From positions 1,426,001 to 1,490,000 of the forward strand of contig OZ242258.1 of assembly GCA_965207025.1 (NCBI GenBank): a stretch of 64,000 nucleotides of DNA, read 5' to 3'. Source of the stretch: Bin87 sp034423595. Its GTDB lineage: Bacteria > Chloroflexota > Dehalococcoidia > Lucifugimonadales > UBA3495. Under the pieces are notes generated by a model. The model saw only the letters and a list, made by a program, of their open reading frames with translations. It was not told the origin of the DNA and did no database searches. Position 1 is the stretch's first letter, and each line of letters opens with the position of its first letter. Positions 41,660 to 49,878 of this stretch are shown piece after piece. A program made the translations under genes and the position numbers.

Positions 41660-42160
41660 GTGACCCTCAATGAATTCATCGCCGATGCGTTGGAAAAAGA
41701 AAACAGCTTCCTCGTGGACGCCCTTGACGGCCTTACCCCCGAAGAGCTGGCCTGGCAGCCCGCCCCGGACGCCAATTCCATAAGTTGGATTCTCTGGCAC
41801 ATGGTACGTGTCGAAGACATGTGGATTCAGTTCTTCGCCCAGTTTCAGACCGAGCTATGGGAAACCGAAGGTTGGCACGAAAAGTTCGGCCTGCCCACCC
41901 GCGACAACGGCTTCGGCCACACTGCGGAACAGGTCAACAACTTCCCAGCCATTGACCTTGCCCAGTTCCTGCAATACCGCGCCGCCGTGCGCGCCAGCAC
42001 CTTGGCCTATCTCAACACGCTAAGCCCCGAGAACATGGAAACCGTCCCTCGGGAACGCCGGCCGGAAATGTCCCTCGGCGCGATGTTCCGCCAGATCATC
42101 GGGGAGATGTACCAGCACGTAGGGCATATTGCCTACCTCCGAGGCCTCCAGGGCAGGTAA
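41660..42160 (+). CDS. DinB-family metal-dependent protein
   Basis: 166 residues, a four-helix bundle of the DinB/YfiT type. His ligands likely in SISWILWHMVRVEDMW and GEMYQHVGHIAYLRG (HxxxH). Roles in this family include thiol transfer (bacillithiol or mycothiol) or are unknown. The start is GTG at 41660 with GGGAGAG upstream. The MITE begins 9 nt after the stop. Confidence 0.85.
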   Translation: MTLNEFIADALEKENSFLVDALDGLTPEELAWQPAPDANSISWILWHMVRVEDMWIQFFAQFQTELWETEGWHEKFGLPTRDNGFGHTAEQVNNFPAIDLAQFLQYRAAVRASTLAYLNTLSPENMETVPRERRPEMSLGAMFRQIIGEMYQHVGHIAYLRGLQGR

Positions 42161-42169
42161 GAATCGACT

Positions 42170-42293
42170 CAGGGTCTTTCGATTGTCATTGCGAGGAGCG
42201 ATAGCGACGTGGCAATCCCGTCAGACTTGCGCAGTCCAAACGAGATTGCCACGCTGCGCTCGCAATGACACACCGGATAATCGAAAAGCCCTG
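42170..42293. mobile_element. MITE related to the ISAs1 element
   Basis: 124 bp. The left end CAGGGTCTTTCGATT matches the IS left end; the right end ATAATCGAAAAGCCCTG matches the IS right end at 15 of 17. Flanking 10-mers AGAATCGACT (42160) and AGAATTGACT (42294) are a target duplication with one difference. Inside, TGTCATTGCGAG pairs with CTCGCAATGACA and CGTGGCAATC with GATTGCCACG, so the element folds into a long hairpin. No ORF. It is likely moved in trans by the ISAs1 transposase. Confidence 0.9.
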
Positions 42294-42301
42294 AGAATTG
42301 A

Positions 42302-42341
42302 CTCCCTCTCCCTTCAAGGGAGAGCGCAGGGGTGAGGGTGA
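42302..42341. repeat. CTCCCTC...GGTGAGGGTGA palindromic repeat
   Basis: CTCCCTCTCCCTTCAAGGGA GAGCGCAGGGGTGAGGGTGA. Stem CTCTCCCTT / AAGGGAGAG. It lies between the MITE and the sufU2 stop; one of four copies. Confidence 0.85.
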
Positions 42342-42360
42342 AACACTTGCTGACTTGCGG

Positions 42361-42828
42361 TTAACGCCGGTTCAGCCGCCGCAGCCCCTCTTCCAGCGCA
42401 ACCCACGGCAGCAGCGCGCACTTGACCCGCACCGGATACTGTCGCACCACTTCCAAAGCTCCCAGCTCACCCAGTTCTTCCAACGCCACTGGCGGCAAGG
42501 GCTTTCCCTGCATCAAGTCGCGGAACAACTGCGAAAGGTCGCTCGCCTGATCTACGGTCCGCCCACGCACACCGTCGGCCAATAGTGACGCTGAGGCTTG
42601 TATTATGCTGCAACCCTCCGCCACCGCGCTCACCCCCGCAATCACCGCGTCTTCGCTCGCAACTCTTGCCAACTGCAATTGTAGGTGCGCCCGGTCTCCG
42701 CAGAACGGGTTAAATTCCTCCGCCTCTGCGTCCGGTCTTTCGAGCCTCTGCCGGTGCCGTGGGTTCCGGTAGTGCTCCATGATAACGTCGCCGTACAGGG
42801 ACTCCGGGTTGTCGGGAAGTTGGGCCAC
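42361..42828 (-). CDS. SufU/IscU-like Fe-S scaffold, second copy
   Basis: 155 residues. Keeps three Cys positions of SufU: NPFCGDRAHLQL, EGCSIIQASASLL and RVKCALLPW. It is a diverged paralogue of the adjacent sufU. The start is taken as GTG at 42828, because residues upstream of VAQLPDNPESLYGDVI in the longer ORF (SNSPSPQPSPVEGERA) are a translated repeat. The ribosome-binding site GGGAGAGAG in front of this GTG is provided by that repeat. Confidence 0.85.
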   Translation of the reverse strand: MAQLPDNPESLYGDVIMEHYRNPRHRQRLERPDAEAEEFNPFCGDRAHLQLQLARVASEDAVIAGVSAVAEGCSIIQASASLLADGVRGRTVDQASDLSQLFRDLMQGKPLPPVALEELGELGALEVVRQYPVRVKCALLPWVALEEGLRRLNRR

Positions 42829-42838
42829 GTTACTTGCT

Positions 42839-42876
42839 CTCTCTCCCTCGACGGGAGAGGGCTGAGGTGAGGGTGA
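42839..42876. repeat. CTCTCCC...GGTGAGGGTGA palindromic repeat between sufU genes
   Basis: CTCTCCCTCGACGGGAGAGG then GCTGAGGTGAGGGTGAAT. It fills the 49-bp space between sufU and the second copy and supplies the purine-rich stretch before the GTG. Confidence 0.85.
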
Positions 42877-42877
42877 A

Positions 42878-43327
42878 TTACTCCGTAGTGGCCACTGTCT
42901 CGCCATCCAAGGCCGCCTTCAGCGCGTGCCAGGGCAAGACGGCGCACTTGATGCGCGTGGGATATGCAATGACGCCGGCCAACATCTCAAGATCGCCCAA
43001 TAAGTCGATGTCCAACTCGGCATCCGGTTCCGTCAGCATCTTGTGAAACTCATCAAACATCGCCATAGCTTCGTCCGAAGTAGCCCCTTTCACCGCCTGG
43101 GTCAGCAGCGATGCCGACGCCCTGCTGATCGCGCAGCCGTGCCCCTGGAACCCAACATCGTCCACCTTGTCGTGGCCTAATTTCAGTTGCAGCGAAATCT
43201 GATCTCCGCACAGCGGGTTAAAGCCGTCGGCTTGGTGCGTGGCGTCGTCCAGCGTTCGAAAGTTCCGCGGTCGCCGGTTGTGCTCCAGCAAGATTTCCTG
43301 ATAAAGGTCGCTAAGGTCCGAAGCCAT
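42878..43327 (-). CDS. sufU: Fe-S cluster assembly scaffold / sulfurtransferase SufU
   Basis: Accepts sulfur from SufS through a zinc-site Cys. 149 residues. SDLYQEILLEHNRRPRNF is the family N-terminus. Ligands are in NPLCGDQISLQL, GHGCAISRASASL and RIKCAVLPW. The ATG overlaps the sufS stop (TGATG), so the genes are translationally coupled. Confidence 0.93.
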   Translation of the reverse strand: MASDLSDLYQEILLEHNRRPRNFRTLDDATHQADGFNPLCGDQISLQLKLGHDKVDDVGFQGHGCAISRASASLLTQAVKGATSDEAMAMFDEFHKMLTEPDAELDIDLLGDLEMLAGVIAYPTRIKCAVLPWHALKAALDGETVATTE

Positions 43328-44613
43328 CAGCCGAACACCTCGATAACCCGGTCAATCGCCTTAACCAGGGCGTCAATGTCATCGGTCGTATTGTAAAACG
43401 CCAGCGACGCCCGCACCGTAGCGGGAATCCCGTAACGGGCCATCACCGGCTGGGCGCAGTGGTGCCCCGTGCGTACCGCGATGCCTTCCGCGTCCAGTAT
43501 CGTGCCGATGTCGTGAGGGTGCGCCGCCTCCATGTAGAACGACAGCACGCCGCCCTTATCCTCGGCGGTGCCAATCAGACGCACGCCCTCGATTCCGTCC
43601 AACCTTTCCGTTCCGTAGCGCAACAACGCTTGTTCGTAAGCAGCAATCCGGCCCATCCCGATGGACTCCAGGTACTCAACCGCCGCCCCCAGACCGATGG
43701 CTCCCGCGATGTCGGGCGTCCCAGCCTCGAACTTGTGCGGCAGCGTGTTGTAGATCGTTTCTTCAAACGTCACTGACCGGATCATCTCGCCCCCCGACTG
43801 ATAGGGTGGCATATCGTCAAGCAGTTCCGCTCTGCCCCACAGCGCTCCGATACCCGTCGGCCCATACATTTTGTGGCCCGAAAACGTCAGAAAGTCTGCT
43901 CCTAACGCCTGTACGTCAACGGGCATGTGCGGAATGGACTGCGCCGCATCCACCATTACGGGAATCCCGCGCGCGTGGGCCAGTTCAACCATCTCCGGTA
44001 TGGGGTTGACGGTTCCCAATGCGTTGGACTGATGCACCACCGACACCATGCGCGTTCGATCATTGAGCATGGCCTCGTACTGATCCATCAACAGTTCGCC
44101 GTCATCGTTGAACGGAACCACCCGTAGGCGGATGCCGATTTCCTTCCCCAGAATCTGCCAGGGCACGATATTGGAGTGATGCTCCATGCCGGTGATGATC
44201 ACTTCGTCGCCGGCTTTGAAGTACTTGCGCCCATAGCTGCTGGCGACGAGGTTCAGCCCTTCAGTGGTGCCGCGCACGTAAATGACTTCGTTAGCGTCAG
44301 GCGCATTTATGAATCGCCGCACTGCTTCCCGTCCCGCCTCGTAATCGTCCGTGGCGCGCTGGCTCAGCGTATGCACTCCTCGGTGTACGTTGGCGTTGTT
44401 GTGCAGGTAGTAGTTGCTGATGGCATCAATTACCGCTTGGGGCTTCTGCGTAGTCGCCGCATTGTCCAGATAGACCAGCGGGTTGCCGTTCACCTGCTGA
44501 TGCAGAATCGGAAAATCCTGCCGGATGCGGTGCGGATCAATGCCGTCCAGCCCATGAAACTGACCGGCGCCGTCGCGGCCTGGCACGCCCGGCGTATTGA
44601 TAGCGGTGGTCAC
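43327..44613 (-). CDS. sufS: Cysteine desulfurase SufS
   Basis: PLP enzyme that takes sulfur from cysteine. 428 residues. VYLDNAATTQKP, MEHHSNIVPWQ, DAAQSIPHMPVDVQALGADFLTFSGHKMYGPTGIG (Schiff-base Lys) and the active-site Cys in VRTGHHCAQPVM. GTG start at 44613 overlaps the sufD stop (GTGA). About 20 extra N-terminal residues. Confidence 0.95.
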   Translation of the reverse strand: MTTAINTPGVPGRDGAGQFHGLDGIDPHRIRQDFPILHQQVNGNPLVYLDNAATTQKPQAVIDAISNYYLHNNANVHRGVHTLSQRATDDYEAGREAVRRFINAPDANEVIYVRGTTEGLNLVASSYGRKYFKAGDEVIITGMEHHSNIVPWQILGKEIGIRLRVVPFNDDGELLMDQYEAMLNDRTRMVSVVHQSNALGTVNPIPEMVELAHARGIPVMVDAAQSIPHMPVDVQALGADFLTFSGHKMYGPTGIGALWGRAELLDDMPPYQSGGEMIRSVTFEETIYNTLPHKFEAGTPDIAGAIGLGAAVEYLESIGMGRIAAYEQALLRYGTERLDGIEGVRLIGTAEDKGGVLSFYMEAAHPHDIGTILDAEGIAVRTGHHCAQPVMARYGIPATVRASLAFYNTTDDIDALVKAIDRVIEVFG

Positions 44614-45971
44614 GAGCGGCCTCCGATGGGCAGGGCGATGTCGGCGTCAGGAATCGCGCTCTGGAACTGTTCGTCCAGGTATTCCCGCAGCGGCTCCAAC
44701 GCCACTGTGTCGATAATCTCGCTGGCAAAGGCGTGAATCAGGATGCGGCTGGCAGTGGGCAGATCAAGACCCCGACTCCGCATGTAGAAAACGGTGTCAG
44801 CGTCGATGTGGCCAGCGGTGGCGCCGTGTCCACATTTCACGTCGTCGGCGTAGATGAGCAGGCTGGGCTTGCTGTCCACCTCGGCCTCTTCGGACAGCAG
44901 CAGGTTCTTATCCGTCTGCTGGGCGTCGGTTTTCTGTGCGTCCTTGCGGACGGTCACGTTCCCGCCGAACACGGCCCGCGAACGCCCGTCCAGGATGCCT
45001 TTGTAGAACAGCCGGCTGGTTCCGTAGGGTTCAGCGTGGTCGATGTTGATGTAATTGTCGATGTGCTGGTTGCCCTTGGTCAGGTACAGCCCGTTGAGCA
45101 TGCACTCGGCACCGGTTCCGGCCAGCTTGACCCCGAAGTCGTTGCGCCCCAGCGCCGCGCCCCGAGCAATGGACACCGACGAAAATGCCGAGTCCTTATG
45201 CTGCAAAACCCGGCTGACCCCCACGTGGTAGGCGTCCATGCCTTCCGTGAGCAGGCGGTAGTGCTCCACGCTGGCGCCCTCGCCAACGGTTGCCTCGGTT
45301 ACCGCGTTGGTCAAGTAGCGGACGTTGTCGGGGCCGGTAAATGTTTCAATCACCGTGACGCGAGAGTTCACCGCTGCGTCAATCAGAGTGCGAGGGTAGG
45401 TAACTCGGGGCTGATCGCGTCCGGTGGTGAGATACACGACATTCACCACTCCGACGTCTGCCCCCGCCGGTACTGAAATCACTGCGCCATCCCGCATGAA
45501 AGCAGTGTTCAGGGCAGTAAAGCCGTCATCCTCCGGCGCGGCCAGGCTACCCAGTAGAGCGTCGCCGGCATCCAGGGCGTCAGGCAGCGGAGCGATAGTC
45601 AGCCCGCCCGATTGGTTAACGGTTATACCGTCCGACAAGGCCGGCGCAAACACGCCGTCCACCATCACCAGCGTGCGCCAGTCGTCCTGCCAGGGAGCGG
45701 CGGCCCGCACATCGGCCAGCGTCAAGCCAACTTCTTCGGCGCGCAACTCATGCCCCAAAGCAAAGACTTCGCGCGCGATGGGGGCGGCGTTGGTGTACTT
45801 CCAGGGTTCGTTGCCTCGGCGAGCGGTGGGCAGGCCCAGATTCTGAAAGGCGTCCCAACCGCGCGCTCGCAGACGGCGCAGCGAGGGCGGCCCGGCTTCA
45901 GCCTGCGCCTCATAGGCGGCCGCGTAGTGTGAGTAGGTATCGGCAGCGGATGTAGCAGCGGTAGTCGTCAT
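44610..45971 (-). CDS. sufD: Fe-S assembly protein SufD
   Basis: Partner of SufB in the SufBC2D scaffold. 453 residues. N-terminal helical part with GLPTARRGNEPWKYTN, central right-handed beta-helix, and the C-terminal KCGHGATAGHIDADTVFYMRSRGL, HAFASEIID, which is the SufD-type core. Follows the small HEPN-like gene by 13 nt. Confidence 0.93.
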   Translation of the reverse strand: MTTTAATSAADTYSHYAAAYEAQAEAGPPSLRRLRARGWDAFQNLGLPTARRGNEPWKYTNAAPIAREVFALGHELRAEEVGLTLADVRAAAPWQDDWRTLVMVDGVFAPALSDGITVNQSGGLTIAPLPDALDAGDALLGSLAAPEDDGFTALNTAFMRDGAVISVPAGADVGVVNVVYLTTGRDQPRVTYPRTLIDAAVNSRVTVIETFTGPDNVRYLTNAVTEATVGEGASVEHYRLLTEGMDAYHVGVSRVLQHKDSAFSSVSIARGAALGRNDFGVKLAGTGAECMLNGLYLTKGNQHIDNYINIDHAEPYGTSRLFYKGILDGRSRAVFGGNVTVRKDAQKTDAQQTDKNLLLSEEAEVDSKPSLLIYADDVKCGHGATAGHIDADTVFYMRSRGLDLPTASRILIHAFASEIIDTVALEPLREYLDEQFQSAIPDADIALPIGGRS

Positions 45972-45984
45972 TGGCTATTCTCAA

Positions 45985-46446
45985 TTATCGGCCTTGTCGA
46001 AATCCTTGTGGCGGTCTGGGACGACGAAGTTGGGGCACTATCTTGGTGATAAACCCATCAACCTGCCGTAAGTCCAAGTCCACGACATATTGCGGCAGAT
46101 TGTTCTCGTAAAAATTCTCGTGCAAGTCCTGGGCTGAATGGAACAGCATATCTAAATCGGGTTCTAGCTCTGCTGTAGCCAGCCCGGCCACCAGAGCCCG
46201 CAAGTCCTGATGACGGCCATGCGCAACCCCGGAGTCTCGCCAGTTTTCAGCCACCGCCTTGGTAATTTGCGCCGCCGCGCCCCAGCCTTTTTCGGACGCC
46301 TGGCGCAGATCTCCGTCGTGCAAATAGACCCGCGCTTTGTCAATAAGTTCGTAACTGGCTGCCACGTACTCTTGAGTATCGTTTGATAGACGCCCCCAAT
46401 CGGTATCAGTGAGCAGCGGACCGGCGGGATTACTCAGCGTAGTCAT
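45985..46446 (-). CDS. HEPN/PaREP1-like small helical protein inside the suf operon
   Basis: 153 residues. Residues about 28-140 (EYVAASYELIDKARVYLHDGDLRQASEKGWGAAAQITKAVAENW, HQDLRALVAGLA, LFHSAQDLHENFYENNL) form helices with the pattern of the PaREP1/HEPN family. No clear RX4-6H catalytic motif, so nuclease activity is doubtful. The ATG at 46446 lies 5 nt after sufC and it precedes sufD, so it is embedded in the operon. Its role there is unknown. Confidence 0.7.
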   Translation of the reverse strand: MTTLSNPAGPLLTDTDWGRLSNDTQEYVAASYELIDKARVYLHDGDLRQASEKGWGAAAQITKAVAENWRDSGVAHGRHQDLRALVAGLATAELEPDLDMLFHSAQDLHENFYENNLPQYVVDLDLRQVDGFITKIVPQLRRPRPPQGFRQGR

Positions 46447-46451
46447 CGGAG

Positions 46452-47231
46452 CTAATTTGCTCCCGCTTCTTCCCGCACCCAATCGTAGCCTTGCGCTTCC
46501 AGCTGTTCCGCCAGTTCAGGCCCCCCGCTGCGGACGATGCGTCCATCCACCAGCACGTGCACCTGGTCCGGTGTGATGTAATTCAGGATGCGCTGGTAGT
46601 GGGTTACTACGACGGCGGCGTTGTCCGGCCGGCGCAGGCGGTTCACCCCGTCGGCGACGATGCGCAGCGCGTCGATGTCCAACCCGGAGTCGGTCTCGTC
46701 CAGCAGGGACAGCGTTGGCTCCAGGAGCGCCATCTGCAAGACTTCGTTCCGCTTCTTTTCACCGCCGGAGAATCCTTCGTTCACCGAGCGTCGAACCAAC
46801 TCCGGGTCAATCTCAACTTCGGCTACTTTGCTGCGGAGGAGACGGTCGAACTCACGGGCGCCCATTTCCTCCTCGCCCAAGTGGACGCGCTTGGCGTCCA
46901 CCGCGGCCTTGAGAAACTGCCAGGCCCGCACGCCGGGCAACTCCACCGGATACTGAAACGCCAGGAACACCCCTTCCCGCGCTCGATCCTCCGGCTCCAT
47001 ATCCAGCAGGTCCATCCCTCTGTACATGGCCTTACCGTCGGTTACCGTGTACTCCGGCCGGCCCGCTAGCGTGTTGGCCAACGTGCTCTTCCCGGAGCCG
47101 TTCGGCCCCATGATGGCATGCACCTCGCCGGGATGCACCGTCAGGTTCACCCCTCGCAGTATTTCCTGCTCTTCAATGGACACGCGGAGGTCCCGCACTT
47201 CCAGGATGGGATCGGTTATGGTGGTGGTCAT
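46452..47231 (-). CDS. sufC: Fe-S assembly ATPase SufC
   Basis: ABC-type ATPase of the SufBCD complex. 259 residues. Walker A GPNGSGKSTL, signature FSGGEKKRNEV, Walker B LSLLDETDSGLD and the H-loop VVVTHYQRIL. SufC-specific VFLAFQYPVELPGV is present. Confidence 0.96.
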   Translation of the reverse strand: MTTTITDPILEVRDLRVSIEEQEILRGVNLTVHPGEVHAIMGPNGSGKSTLANTLAGRPEYTVTDGKAMYRGMDLLDMEPEDRAREGVFLAFQYPVELPGVRAWQFLKAAVDAKRVHLGEEEMGAREFDRLLRSKVAEVEIDPELVRRSVNEGFSGGEKKRNEVLQMALLEPTLSLLDETDSGLDIDALRIVADGVNRLRRPDNAAVVVTHYQRILNYITPDQVHVLVDGRIVRSGGPELAEQLEAQGYDWVREEAGAN

Positions 47232-47264
47232 TGTGTACTGGTAGTCCTTGAAGTAAGTGGATGT

Positions 47265-47293
47265 CCGGATTCAGGCTTTCGCCGGAATGACGT
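47265..47293. repeat. CCGGATTCAGGCTTTCGCCGGAATGACG repeat in the sufB-sufC spacer
   Basis: CCGGATTCAGGCTTTCGCCG then GAATGACG, an inverted repeat (CCGGATTC / GAATG... partial). It lies in the 109-bp gap between sufB and sufC. No terminator-like T-run follows. Confidence 0.5.
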
Positions 47294-47340
47294 AGGGATG
47301 CTGGATTGGCCAAAGAGGGAGAGGATATGTCCAAATCTGA

Positions 47341-48813
47341 TTAGCCGACGGTTCCTTCCAGGCTGACTTTCAACAATTGCGACGCTTCCATCGCAAATTC
47401 AAACGGCAACTCCTGGAAAATGCCCCGGCAGAAGCCATTGATTATCATGAAGTGCGCGTCCTCAACCCCGATTCCCCGTTGCTGCAGGTAGAACAGCTGG
47501 TCATCCGACACTTTGGATGTGGTGGCTTCGTGCTCCATCTGCGCTGTGGGATTCTTCACCTCGATATACGGCACCGTGTGGGCGCCGCACTGGTCGCCCA
47601 CCAGAAGCGAGTCGCACTGCGTGAAGTTCTTGGCGCCGTTTGCCGACGGGTTGATCTTCACCAGCCCCCGGTACGTTTGCTGTCCCTGGCCGGCGGAGAT
47701 TCCCTTGGCCACGATGGTGCTGCGGGTATTCTTCCCCAAGTGGATCATCTTGGTTCCGGTATCCGCCTGCTGCCAGTTGTTCACCAGCGCCACCGAGTAG
47801 AACTCGCCCACCGAGTTGTCGCCCTGCAAAATGACACTGGGGTATTTCCAGGTGATGGCCGAGCCGGTCTCAACTTGCGTCCAGGAAATCTTGGAATCAG
47901 CGCCCGCGCACTTGCCTCGCTTGGTGACGAAGTTGTACACACCACCCTGCCCGTCCTTGTCCCCAGGGTACCAGTTCTGCAATGTGCTGTACTTGATCTC
48001 AGCGCCTTCCATGGCAACCAATTCCACCACCGCGGCGTGCAGCTGGGTTGACTTGCGCATCGGAGCGGTGCAGCCTTCCAGATAGCTGACGTACGCCCCT
48101 TCGTCGGCCACGATCAGCGTTCGTTCAAACTGCCCACTGTCCGCCTGGTTGATGCGGAAGTAGGTCATCAGCTCGATGGGGCAGCGCACTCCCGGGGGGA
48201 TGTACGCGAACGACCCGTCGGAAAACACCGCCGAGTTCAGCGTGGCGTAAAAGTTGTCGGCGTAGGGCACCACCGAGCCGAGATACTTCTGCACCAGCTC
48301 CGGGTGGTTCTGGATGGCCTCGCTCATCGAGCAGAAAATAACCCCTGCCTTCTCCAATTGCTCCTGGTAGGTCGTGGCCACAGACACACTGTCCAGCACG
48401 GCGTCCACCGCCACGCCAGCCAGCCGCGCCTGCTCTTCCAGCGGAATGCCCAGCTTGCTGAACGCTTCCAGCACCTCCGGGTCAACCTCGTCCAGGCTCT
48501 TCGGCCCGTCGTCCGCCGACTTGGGCGCCGCGTAGTAGTGAATGTCCTGGTAGTCAATGGGCGGAAACTCAACGTTGGCCCAGGTCGGCTCGGTGTAATT
48601 CTGGCGAGACCAGAACCGGTAGGCCCTCAGACGCCAATCCAGCATCCATTCCGGCTCGTTTTTCTTGGCCGAAATCAACCGCACCACATCTTCGTTGAGG
48701 CCCTTGGGAAACGCCTCTTCCTCGATGTCGATGGTGAAACCCCATTTATAATCGGAGTTCAACTCTTCGGAAGTGGTGTCCCGAGAAATGACGCGCTGTG
48801 TCTGGGTCGTCAT
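47341..48813 (-). CDS. sufB: Fe-S assembly protein SufB
   Basis: 490 residues. Core scaffold of the SufBC2D complex. YFRINQADSGQFERTLIVADEGAYVSYLEGCTAPMR, LHAAVVELVAMEGAEIKYSTLQNWYPGD and QCDSLLVGDQCGAHTVPYIEVKN (conserved Cys) are visible. The ATG at 48813 has GGGAGG upstream. First gene of the suf operon, which runs sufB-C-(HEPN)-D-S-U-U2. Confidence 0.96.
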   Translation of the reverse strand: MTTQTQRVISRDTTSEELNSDYKWGFTIDIEEEAFPKGLNEDVVRLISAKKNEPEWMLDWRLRAYRFWSRQNYTEPTWANVEFPPIDYQDIHYYAAPKSADDGPKSLDEVDPEVLEAFSKLGIPLEEQARLAGVAVDAVLDSVSVATTYQEQLEKAGVIFCSMSEAIQNHPELVQKYLGSVVPYADNFYATLNSAVFSDGSFAYIPPGVRCPIELMTYFRINQADSGQFERTLIVADEGAYVSYLEGCTAPMRKSTQLHAAVVELVAMEGAEIKYSTLQNWYPGDKDGQGGVYNFVTKRGKCAGADSKISWTQVETGSAITWKYPSVILQGDNSVGEFYSVALVNNWQQADTGTKMIHLGKNTRSTIVAKGISAGQGQQTYRGLVKINPSANGAKNFTQCDSLLVGDQCGAHTVPYIEVKNPTAQMEHEATTSKVSDDQLFYLQQRGIGVEDAHFMIINGFCRGIFQELPFEFAMEASQLLKVSLEGTVG

Positions 48814-48898
48814 CGGACGTGCATCCTCCCAACCGGCACTGTTAGCGGCGTCGCCGGCGATGGCCATTCATAATTCCCGACCATTACGGTCAACAATT

Positions 48899-48927
48899 AT
48901 CCTAGACCAGCAACCCCATCCTGTCAA
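48899..48927 (-). promoter_or_regulatory. Predicted suf operon promoter
   Basis: On the minus strand TTGACA (48927-48922) and TAGGAT (48904-48899) lie 17 nt apart, 86 nt upstream of the sufB ATG. Just downstream is GACC-ATTAC-GGTC (48880-48892), a small inverted repeat that could be an operator for an Fe-S sensing regulator; this last point is speculation. Confidence 0.5.
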
Positions 48928-48935
48928 TCAAACGG

Positions 48936-48944
48936 TGCTATACT
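48936..48944 (+). promoter_or_regulatory. Extended -10 promoter of tatD
   Basis: TGC-TATACT, 52 nt upstream of the tatD ATG. Same extended -10 type as for nuoA and the Fur-family gene. Divergent from the suf promoter. Confidence 0.45.
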
Positions 48945-48995
48945 CGATCCGGCAAGCCGATCCGGCAAACTCCGGCTTGCGGGAGGCTCCGCTCC

Positions 48996-49820
48996 ATGCC
49001 CGCATCCCCCATTTTCTGCGACGCCCATACGCATCTCGACCAGTACGAACAGTTCGATCCGGCCGAACTCCCCGGCATCCTCCAACGCTCTCACGACGCC
49101 GGCGTCGGGTACATCCTCCTCGCCGGCACCACCATGGAATCCACCGAGCGTTGCATCGCCCTGGCCGACGAACATCCGATGTTCTACGCCGGCGTGGGCA
49201 TTCACCCCATGCACGCCTACAACCCCGTTGACGACGCGCTCTACGCCCGTTTGGAGGCCCTGGTCCGCGACAATCCCCGCGTCGTCTGCATATCCGAGGT
49301 CGGGCTGGACTACTTGCCGGATTCGCCGGATCACGCGGTGCAGGACCAGGTATTCCGCCAACACATCCACCTTGCCAAGAGCCTGGACTTGCCGGTCATC
49401 TTCCACTCCCGCGAATCGCATCCTGAGGTGTTCAAGGTACTCCGCGAGGAGAACGCCGGCCAGGTCGGCGGGGCCATGCACTACTTCCAGGGCGATGCCG
49501 AAACCGCCCGCGCCGCCATCGAATGCGGCTTCTTCATCTCCCTCGCCCGCCCCCTGACCCGCCTGCCCGAACTGCGCGAAGTAGCCCGAAACATCCCCCT
49601 GGAACACATCGTCCTGGAAACCGACGCCTACCCGCAGCCCTTCAAGAAATACCGACACAACTGGACCGAACCTCGCCACCTCGCCGAGGTCGCCCAGTGC
49701 CTCGCCACCGTAAAAGGCATCTCGGTTGAGGAAGTGGCGGAAGTGACCACTCGCAACCTCAGCCAACTGCTTCGGCTGGAACCCCCCGATTCCCCCGGGG
49801 CCGTCAACTCACTGGCGTAG
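48996..49820 (+). CDS. tatD: TatD-family metal-dependent hydrolase
   Basis: 274 residues. Metal-binding HxH in CDAHTHLDQYE, Glu in SEVGLDYLPDSP, His in PVIFHSRESH, AMHYFQG, and the C-terminal Asp in LETDAYPQPFKK. TIM-barrel hydrolase, in other bacteria with 3'-5' exonuclease activity. The stop codon TAG is part of the palindromic repeat at 49817. Confidence 0.9.
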   Translation: MPASPIFCDAHTHLDQYEQFDPAELPGILQRSHDAGVGYILLAGTTMESTERCIALADEHPMFYAGVGIHPMHAYNPVDDALYARLEALVRDNPRVVCISEVGLDYLPDSPDHAVQDQVFRQHIHLAKSLDLPVIFHSRESHPEVFKVLREENAGQVGGAMHYFQGDAETARAAIECGFFISLARPLTRLPELREVARNIPLEHIVLETDAYPQPFKKYRHNWTEPRHLAEVAQCLATVKGISVEEVAEVTTRNLSQLLRLEPPDSPGAVNSLA

Positions 49821-49844
49821 GGTCGAATAATTATTCGCCCCTAC
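49817..49844. repeat. 28-bp GTAGGG palindrome at the tatD stop
   Basis: Arms GTAGGGTCGAATAA and TTATTCGCCCCTAC; one mismatch. The TAG of the left arm is the tatD stop codon. Same element as 63187-63214. Confidence 0.9.
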
Positions 49845-49878
49845 ATCCCAAACGCGCTAATGCTAATACGGAGCGCAC

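Noticed and set aside
42170..42293. A tRNA or small RNA gene in the hairpin region
   Set aside because: The fold is a simple long hairpin bounded by IS-like ends and a target duplication, so a MITE explains it better.
45985..46446. Toxin (HEPN RNase) function for the gene in the suf operon
   Set aside because: No RX4-6H motif and no partner nucleotidyltransferase gene are present.
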